Source: Calliopum simillimum
Lineage: Eukaryota > Arthropoda > Insecta > Diptera > Lauxaniidae
Length of the DNA stretch: 64,000 bases
Assembly (NCBI GenBank): GCA_951812925.1
Contig: OX638369.1
Coordinates: 19,001,329-19,065,328 of the forward strand
Reading direction: 5' to 3'
Part shown: in pieces, positions 57,729-64,000 of the stretch
How positions within the stretch are numbered: position 1 is the first letter of the stretch
Layout of the letters: each line of letters opens with the position of its first letter
Made by a program: the position numbers and the translations under genes
The notes under the pieces: model-generated
What the model was told of the DNA's origin: nothing
The model's database searches: none
Seen by the model: only the letters and a program-made list of their open reading frames with translations

Positions 57729-59044
57729 CACCAATGGCTGATTCGAAGTGTTACCAATTCAAAAGACTATATTTTTAGTTTCCATGCACAAATTTTAATG
57801 ATCGAACGCTATAATTGTTGGAAAATGTTCAAATTTTAAGAATCTACTTGAGTTTTTTGATTTGGCCACCTTTGGCCTTAACTATGGCCCGTAGACGGTC
57901 GAAGAACGAGTCGCATGCTGCACGAATTTGATTTTGTGGAAGTTTGCGCCATTCTCGTTGAAGGGCCACTTTTAGCGCATCAACGCTCTGGTATTTTTTA
58001 GTCAAGACCTTCTTGTCTAACATACCTCAGATTGGGAAATCTAGCGGATTCGCATCAGGCGAATTTGAGAGCCATTGTTGAGCAGAAATGAAGCTAGAAA
58101 CGTTTTTTTTCTAACCATTCTTGATTCACACGAGCTTTGTGTGACGGTGCCGAGTCTTGTTGGAATGTCCATGGGTTGCGACCGAAATGTTTGCGTGCCC
58201 ACGGTAGTAAAGCACCCTCCAACACTGATTCACAATACACCTGGGCGTTTACTTTGACGCTAGCGGCCAAAAAAACGAGTGGTGAGCGCCCATCAGCAAT
58301 CACTGCAGCCCAAACCATCACATGCGGTGGTGCCTGCGTCCTGGTGGCCAAACGAACATTCAAATTTTCGTAGGACCTCTCTGTCAAGTAAACCCGATCA
58401 TTTTGTTTGTTTACATATTGCTGGATACAGTAATTTTTCTCATCAGAGAAGACAATTTGTGGCAGATTTCCGGCGGCGTGCAAGCGCAACAACTCCTTGG
58501 CTCTATCGAGCTTAACTTTTTTTGAGCAGGAGTGAGATCATGCGCCTTTTGGAACTTGAGGGCCTTTAGTCCGAGCTTGTTTGACAATATGTGTTGCATT
58601 CGTTCACGCGATATTTTCAGCTCGGCAGCCATTTGTCTGCCACTGCGTCTCGGATTTCGCTCAATTTTGGCCTTCACCTTTCGAACCATTTCTGGTGATG
58701 TTGCAGTTATTTTCCGACCACCACCATGTCGTTTGGCAACGCTGCCGGTACCATTGTAATGTGTTATGGTCCGATACACAAACATTTTATTCACTTTTAA
58801 ATGTTTCAGCTCACGAACAATTGCTGGTTGCGATTTTCCAGCCAAATAAAGAGCAATGACACTATTACGTTTGAATTCCATTTCGAAAATTTTTTATTTT
58901 CAATAAATTGACGCGCAAATGCTTTTGGTTACTTGTTGACAGTAGAATGAACTAACATCATGCCAATTTTTAGACAGCTGTCATGTTCCATCTATCAGAT
59001 AAGTCTATCTGAAGTTGGTAACAGTTCGAATCAGCCACCCTGTG
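57729..59044 (-). mobile_element. 1316-bp mariner of the DD37D (maT-like) type
   Basis: Ends CACCAATGGCTGATTCGAA and the complement of CACAGGGTGGCTGATTCGAA, with GTTACCAA next in both. TA at 57727-57728 and 59045-59046. It is inserted inside the minisatellite-armed element, so it is younger than that. Confidence 0.85.
57844..58881 (-). pseudogene. DD37D mariner transposase, two frameshifts and one stop
   Basis: ATG at 58881. N-terminal HTH: SVIALYLAGKSQPAIVREL, GTGSVAKRHGGGRKITAT, then RSGRQMAAELKISRERMQHI. A frame change near 58500 leads to NLPQIVFSDEKNYCIQ (first Asp). Next come APPHVMVWAAV and WTFQQDSAPSHKARV (second Asp). A second shift in an A run near 58100 leads to NSPDANPLDFPI (third Asp), with 37 residues between the last two Asp, then an in-frame stop where Trp is expected. 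The C-terminus ends KGGQIKKLK at 57844. The spacing places it in the maT-type DD37D group. Inactive but all catalytic residues survive. Confidence 0.9.
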
Positions 59045-59243
59045 TATAGATTTATATTGTACCTACATGAAGGTGCAGAGATACATGTATCATGTTAAGC
59101 AAAGTTTTTTGCAAAGTTTAATTTTTGATTTGGAAAAAGTTAATTTTAATTGTGGAAAAGATCAATTTGGTTTGGAAAAAGTTAAACTTGAAGTGAAGTT
59201 CCGTAAATTAATGTCAATTTTTGTAATGGTCAGCCCCAGTGTG

Positions 59244-60139
59244 CGTGCAAACTTTAACAATTCGTGTGGATGGATGCCACAGAGGTGAGAGCGTCACATA
59301 AAGCTTCCAACAAATTCAAATTGAGTGGGGGGCAATGACCACGCTGGGTCTATGTGTGTTTCAATTGCGAATGTAAATATTTTTGACTAGTCCATGCATT
59401 TTATAAATGTCATAAAAATATTTCCATAAATATTTAGTTTTGGTTTTTTGTGTGTTACTTATTTAAGTCAAAAGAAATTCTATCGAAGAGATTTTACAAT
59501 ATGTCCATTGCAGTTATTTCAAATTAACATGATCACATTTGACTGACAAGTACAAGAAAATTTGAATATTTTCCTTAACGCTTAAAGGTGTCATTTGATA
59601 TTTGCTGTTTAATGCTTTATGCAAAGGGTATAGCTTATTTGTGTGTATATATGTAAAGAAGCATATGTTTGTCTTAACTTGCCAAAGGGGAAAATATCAA
59701 GCACTTCTTGGGAAAGCACTTCGAAAGGGCTTGTTCTCATATAAATTTAGAAACACTTAAACAAAGATTTTTTAAATGGCTGCAGTAAGAATTAATATAT
59801 CAAATCCCTGCTTGAAGATACATGTTTGTTTTGATATTTGAGAAGCATTTTTAAAAAAGAGGAAGAGAAGGAGAGCAAATATTAAAAAAACTACAAGAAT
59901 TTGTTTACGTTACACAAGTTTGCCATAAACACGGATTTGATTTCCACCGCGGATTTTTCCTTGTTTCTTATTTTATTTTTTTATTTTCGTATTTTTATAT
60001 ATTTCTTTTTGTTTAATTGAATTTAAATTGAATGCAAAATGATTTTTTGTAAGGCTGCAGGAAGCACTCAAATTCTGTTTGAACATTGTTGTTAAAAAAA
60101 TTTTGTTAATATTAAAATTTTATACCTCTTCATACTTCA
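59244..60139. other. No gene seen
   Basis: AT-rich; TTTTTTGTAAGGCTGCAGGAAGC near 60043 is a short echo of the SINE-like cluster at 38.9 kb. Confidence 0.5.
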
Positions 60140-60420
60140 TACTATAGGGCAGTGGAGTAGAGGTCTAACAAATTTGTAACTGTAAGTAAAAATAATATGT
60201 TTCTATCTTTCAGACGGACATTCCCCTGTTCGAATCCTAGTGCAGTTAGTTTGTTTCTTTTTTTTTTTTTTAATTGAGAAAACGCTTATCGCCGCATTAC
60301 AAATATGAGCTACAAAAGGCGTTTTACCGGAAGCTTGTGGTTCGCTTACGTTCTAGGACATGAAAAAGAAGCACTTCAGAAAGCATTTTACAGCGCTTCT
60401 TTTCCCCTAAGGTGTGGATG
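60140..60420 (+). mobile_element. SINE-like element with pol III box words
   Basis: GGGCAGTGGAGTAGAGGTC (60147-60165) resembles an A box and CTGTTCGAATCCTAG (60226-60240) a B box, but they are about 75 bp apart, too far for a plain tRNA. A T run and GAGAAAACGCTTATCGCCGC follow, matching 38930-38980 in reverse. tRNA-derived origin likely, age considerable. Confidence 0.45.
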
Positions 60421-60880
60421 CTGCGCATTTATTTTGGAATTACTCAGAAATTTGCACATGGTTGCTCCACTAAAGATTGCCTTTACATACCATGCATTTA
60501 CACTTCCCAAGTATGATATTTGTGTGGAAACTATAACTATTGGCTATCACTAATGGCACAAAAATTGCAAAAAGTAAACTTATATTTCAGATACACTATG
60601 TCAGTCATGTTTGTGACTATCATAAGCCTGACGATCTTTCTCTACGACTTAATCGATTTTTAGATTTTCTATTTCACCGACCTTTCCGAGATGACTCGAA
60701 AGTCTTAAGCTAACGTCTTTTGTTCCTACTGAGACTTGCAATTAATTATATTGCCACATATGCAAGATACTGTAACTACAATTGCAATGTTGGCTAAACC
60801 GTAATTACATATGCATATTCGTTAAGCGTTAATTGACGTTTAATGCTTTTGACAAGTTAATCCATTGCGTGTCACCAACG

Positions 60881-62293
60881 CACTATAGGTCAAAAGGCAC
60901 ACTTTTTTGGCCAAAATTCAATTTTTACAAGTATTGCTATAGAGTTTTTGTTGAAACAGTGTAACGGAGAATAGTTCAATACAAAAAAAAAAATCTTTTT
61001 TGTTGTGGGGTAAAATAATTTTCCGTTCCTCAGCGATGTGCCAAAGTTGATGCATTTGCATTTTACTGAGATAACTCAAAAAAGTCGTGATTTTAGCTCT
61101 TTTTTTCAATCAATAAAAAGAAATTAAAATAATTTGTTTTTTTCTAAGATAAAAACTTTTAAAATTGATGATGCTATTTATAATGCAATGTAGTTTAAAA
61201 CATTGAAATATATTTTGGTTTTCTGTGGAAAAATTTAAAATTCAAAATAGATCCCTGACTTTTAGTATTTTTTTTAAATTTTGAACTTCGTGTAAGCTTT
61301 TAAAATTTTGTTGGAATTTGTTAGTCCTAAGAAACCTAAAACCTGTAAGACAGTTCTTTTCCTAATGTTATTTAGAAATATAGACGCCCGATTTTGCCCG
61401 TTTTTTTTAATGAATTTTTTTGTCAGGTAACTTTTTTCCGCAATTCCGATTTATTCGAAGTCTGGTTGCAAAAGACAGACAAAAAAGAAAAAGAAGGAGC
61501 TGAAGACACTACCTACTAGAACAAGTAACTTGGGTAAAAGTGCGCATAATTTTAGCATTAGGTTTTTTGAAAAATTGTGATATTTGAAAAATAAGTAGTT
61601 TTGTTACTTTTGAGGTTAGTTGTAGACCGCACAAAATTTTTTTTATTTTTTTTTTTTTTTTGCTTAATTCATTACTGAGTACCACTTTTTACCTTCAAAA
61701 TGAGCTCTTAAAAAGTGCCAAACAATACTTTCTCCAAAAGTTATTGCAGATTTAAGATGATATCATGAAATTCAAAGTTGTGTCGTTTTACCCGTTTCAT
61801 GGGGTTTCCAGATGTCATGACATGTCATCTTAAATCGGCCATAACTTTTAAAGGAAGTATTGTATGGCATTTTTTAAGAACTCATTTCGAAGAAACATTA
61901 CAGAACTACGTGATACATTTGGTAAAAAAAATAATGAAAATTTTCTGCAGTTTGCATCGAACCTCAAAAATAGCCAGAATAGCCGTTTTTCATGAGTTTG
62001 ACCTCAAATATCTCCAAATCCTGAAACGGTGGGTCGATTCTGACCTCGGATTCGGATTCTACGCATAAAGGTACTTCGGAAATGCTTAAAAACAAAACCT
62101 TGCTGGTATTTGTTGTTAATTTAGAGAATTTATTAAGTGCCATTTTTGACCCGGTAGTCCAAGGGTTAAGATTTTTTTCAGAATTGTTCCTTTAGTCTAG
62201 AGTCAACACAAGAATTACATTTGCAGTCGGTATCCATGATAATATTGACATTATGAATTTTGGCCAAAAAAGTGTGCCTTTTGACCTATAGTG
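60881..62293. mobile_element. 1413-bp CAC-ended element with CAACG duplication (Transib-like)
   Basis: A perfect 40-bp terminal inverted repeat (60881-60920, 62254-62293) starts CACTATAGGTCAAAAGGC. CAACG flanks it at 60876-60880 and 62294-62298. Inside is a second large palindrome centred near 61790 (arms at least 60 bp well matched: TTAAGATGA.., GCCAWACAATACTT). No transposase. Perfect ends suggest recent activity. CAC ends with a 5-bp duplication fit Transib; other CAC-ended groups have different duplication lengths. Confidence 0.85.
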
Positions 62294-63236
62294 CAACGCC
62301 AGAAACGTATGAAGGGTTAGTTGAATCTTGACTGCAAAGACATTATACTGCCTCCTCGCTCCATTCTACCCAACAGAATCATCACAAATATTATCGCCAT
62401 TAAACTAACAATCAAATTCCTTGATTAATCCGTTGTTAAAATCAACACAATAGATGGTAATGTAGTTCAAATTTAAATTTTGTTGCAATAATTTAATTTA
62501 AAGTACATGTCCTTATTGAATTATAGACCGATATTTAATACATAGAACACTTAGATATATAAACCATGTCAAGTAATTAATTTATGCAGCTCAATATGAA
62601 ATTGGAAAAGTTAAAGTTATGGTTTAAACTTTAAAGATGAAGATCAGGGCTATTCAATGCCACTGACAAAAAAAAACTACACTACTTTCTGGATGTACAC
62701 CATACATATATCTGAAAATAGCGTTTTCTGCAGTTGAAATCAAGAATAACTCGGTTCTCAGAAAAAATAGGAAATGAAAGGGCAATATCCCCAAAACTAC
62801 AGAGTTTACGGTGAAATAAATTGTCGATTCGAATACAACGCAATCCTACATATGACGCGGATGCACAAGCAAGCACAAATGCCACAAAACTAAACTTCAT
62901 TGCACCCTGTAACAAAAAATCAGCGCCAACTAACGTAAAATCAATATTATAAGGTAGAAGAATAAGGAATACAGCAAACTTAACTACTGGAATCAGCAAT
63001 AAAGTTTGTGTATAGCATAAAGTACATTCTATGCCTATTTCGGATCCTTAATTTGCGTCCATATCCTGTTGTTTTAGTATTAAATAAAGTATTAATAACA
63101 TTAGAACATTATTTAAGAAAATTTAATATAAATTATTAGCTAAATAAGTCTAGAACTAATTTAAAATTAAGAATTTTTAGTAAGTAGATAGTTCTACGAC
63201 AATCACATCCAACGCTTGACAGACAGTTGAAGAGGA
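62294..63236. other. No other gene seen
   Basis: Apart from the small frame at 62682-62900 this is AT-rich, unique-looking DNA between the CAC-ended element and repeat E. Confidence 0.5.
62682..62900 (-). CDS. Possible small secreted cysteine-containing peptide
   Basis: From the ATG at 62900 the frame has 72 codons; an upstream ATG exists at 62999, but the inner start gives a convincing signal peptide (MKFSFVAFVLACASAS). The remainder has four Cys, at residues 22, 34, 57 and 68. The ATG is preceded by GATTTTTTGTTACAG, which looks like a splice acceptor, so the frame could also be part of a spliced gene. No family recognised and no conserved domain. In a gene-poor, repeat-rich region a chance frame of this length is quite possible; there is no expression evidence in the sequence. 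Confidence 0.2.
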   Translation of the reverse strand: MKFSFVAFVLACASASYVGLRCIRIDNLFHRKLCSFGDIALSFPIFSENRVILDFNCRKRYFQIYVWCTSRK

Positions 63237-64000
63237 GTTGCATGACTATTGCGTGCAGCAGTAACCCTGGTCCCGAAGCGGTGACTGCCAACTGTCAAAT
63301 ACTATCGATAAAAAGAAACAGCTGATCGTGGATAAAAATGGAATGGCGGAATGCAAGTTTCGGCGATGGTATTTTTCTCTAGTAAACCAACCGTCAACGT
63401 GGTAAGACGTATTCTGTGAATTTTTCAACCATCCTTGGAATCCTAGACCTTCAAGGTAAAACACTTATCAGTAGACACAGACTTGGACCGTAAGCTTTGT
63501 TTTCTCAAGAATTTCCTAACCTGACCCGAGAGTGTAGCGGCGGCGCGAGCTCTCGTAAACAAACAAGGACATGTTAGCAGAGGACAATGGGGTGGCGCAA
63601 CTCTCTTGAATCCTGACATCTGGGCGGAGACACTGAACGTCGACGCGAACGCATCAAGTCTACGAGGAGGTAATAGTGGCACGACTCCTGGTTCGGTTGA
63701 TTTTTATTACTCGTATCTTTTCATCATCCATAGCCCATTTGGCAGTCTTAATTTTGCCGTTATTTATAAGCTTATAGATTAAACTATTTTAAAAGCGCTT
63801 TCCAGGAGAATTAAAATCAGTGAAGTGAAAAGTGTTTCTTTCCTTGACAGAGAATAAAATTTGTATACAAACGGATCTTTTTCGAAATATTGGGAACAAA
63901 CTTAAATAGTAAATAAAGAATACTCGACCTAAAAGCTAAAATCAACAATATTTTTTAATTAATTGTATACGAACCCTGGGCTCCGTCGACTACACCCCGG
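63237..64000 (-). repeat. Dispersed repeat E, copy 2, to the window edge
   Basis: Reverse complement of 35821-36488. On the minus strand it begins at 64000 with CCGGGGTGTAGTCGACGGAG then CCCAGGGTTCGTATAC, and ends TGCTGCACGCAATAGTCATG at 63239. It is longer than copy 1 by about 100 bp, mostly in the first third. The edge coincides with the family start, so little may be missing. Confidence 0.7.

Larger units (their letters stand above)
57174..59243. mobile_element. CAC-ended foldback with minisatellite arms, hosting a mariner
   Basis: Ends CACACTGGGG and CCCCAGTGTG as at 53562-54377. Inside each arm is the 21-bp minisatellite, in opposite orientation (57340-57665 left, about 59117-59200 right). 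Then comes a paired segment: AAACTTTGCAAAAAAC on the left, complemented by GTTTTTTGCAAAGTTT on the right, and ATCTCTGCAC/GTGCAGAGAT. A mariner occupies 57729-59044; without it the element is about 750 bp. No clear 5-bp duplication (GTCGT left, CGTGC right). Confidence 0.75.

Noticed and set aside
60147..60240. A tRNA gene with intron
   Set aside because: A- and B-box-like words are present but no cloverleaf with paired acceptor stem could be drawn.

Overview
The window looks like heterochromatic, intergenic or very long intronic DNA from a fly (Diptera, probably an acalyptrate such as a tephritid). It is AT-rich, full of short microsatellites, and holds four mariner relics of different subfamilies, Jockey/CR1-type LINE pieces, an LTR retroelement and many dispersed non-coding repeats. 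One dispersed family resembles a repeat I recall as common in Drosophila non-coding DNA. The species is an inference. No conserved multi-exon host gene is recognisable in 64 kb; one small secreted-peptide-like reading frame near 62.8 kb is the only weak host-gene candidate.

Layout. 1-4.4 kb: 3' part of an LTR retroelement, with a retropepsin followed by a very long disordered tail and no reverse transcriptase, then a polypurine tract and a long LTR-like region carrying six reiterated hairpins. 4.5-7.0 kb: plus-strand LINE with two in-frame stops. 7-15 kb: tandem-unit repeats, a 956-bp foldback element, and an eroded RT fragment. 15.05-19.9 kb: nested block (LTR-like termini, a minus-strand Jockey-group LINE inside, a TA-flanked MITE inside the LINE), again with reiterated hairpins. 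21.8-25 kb: tandem repeat and two mariners. 25-32 kb: mostly gene-free, with foldbacks and a mariner split in two. 32-46 kb: a 100-bp satellite, SINE-like clusters, MITEs and a 40-bp minisatellite. 46-53 kb: quiet DNA, then a cluster of hairpin elements. 53-62.3 kb: dispersed repeats and three elements whose ends begin with CAC; two have 5-bp target duplications (Transib-like). One of the three carries a 21-bp minisatellite in both arms and hosts a DD37D mariner. The right edge holds an inverted partner of a repeat 27 kb to the left.

The strongest unexplained signal is two separate sets of repeated hairpins with nearly constant 7-nt loops and compensatory stem changes, at 3.08-4.0 kb and 15.39-15.6 kb. 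Each lies in the untranslated or LTR-like part of a retroelement, and each looks selected for structure rather than sequence. Everything else reads as layered transposon insertion and decay. All alignments were made by eye.
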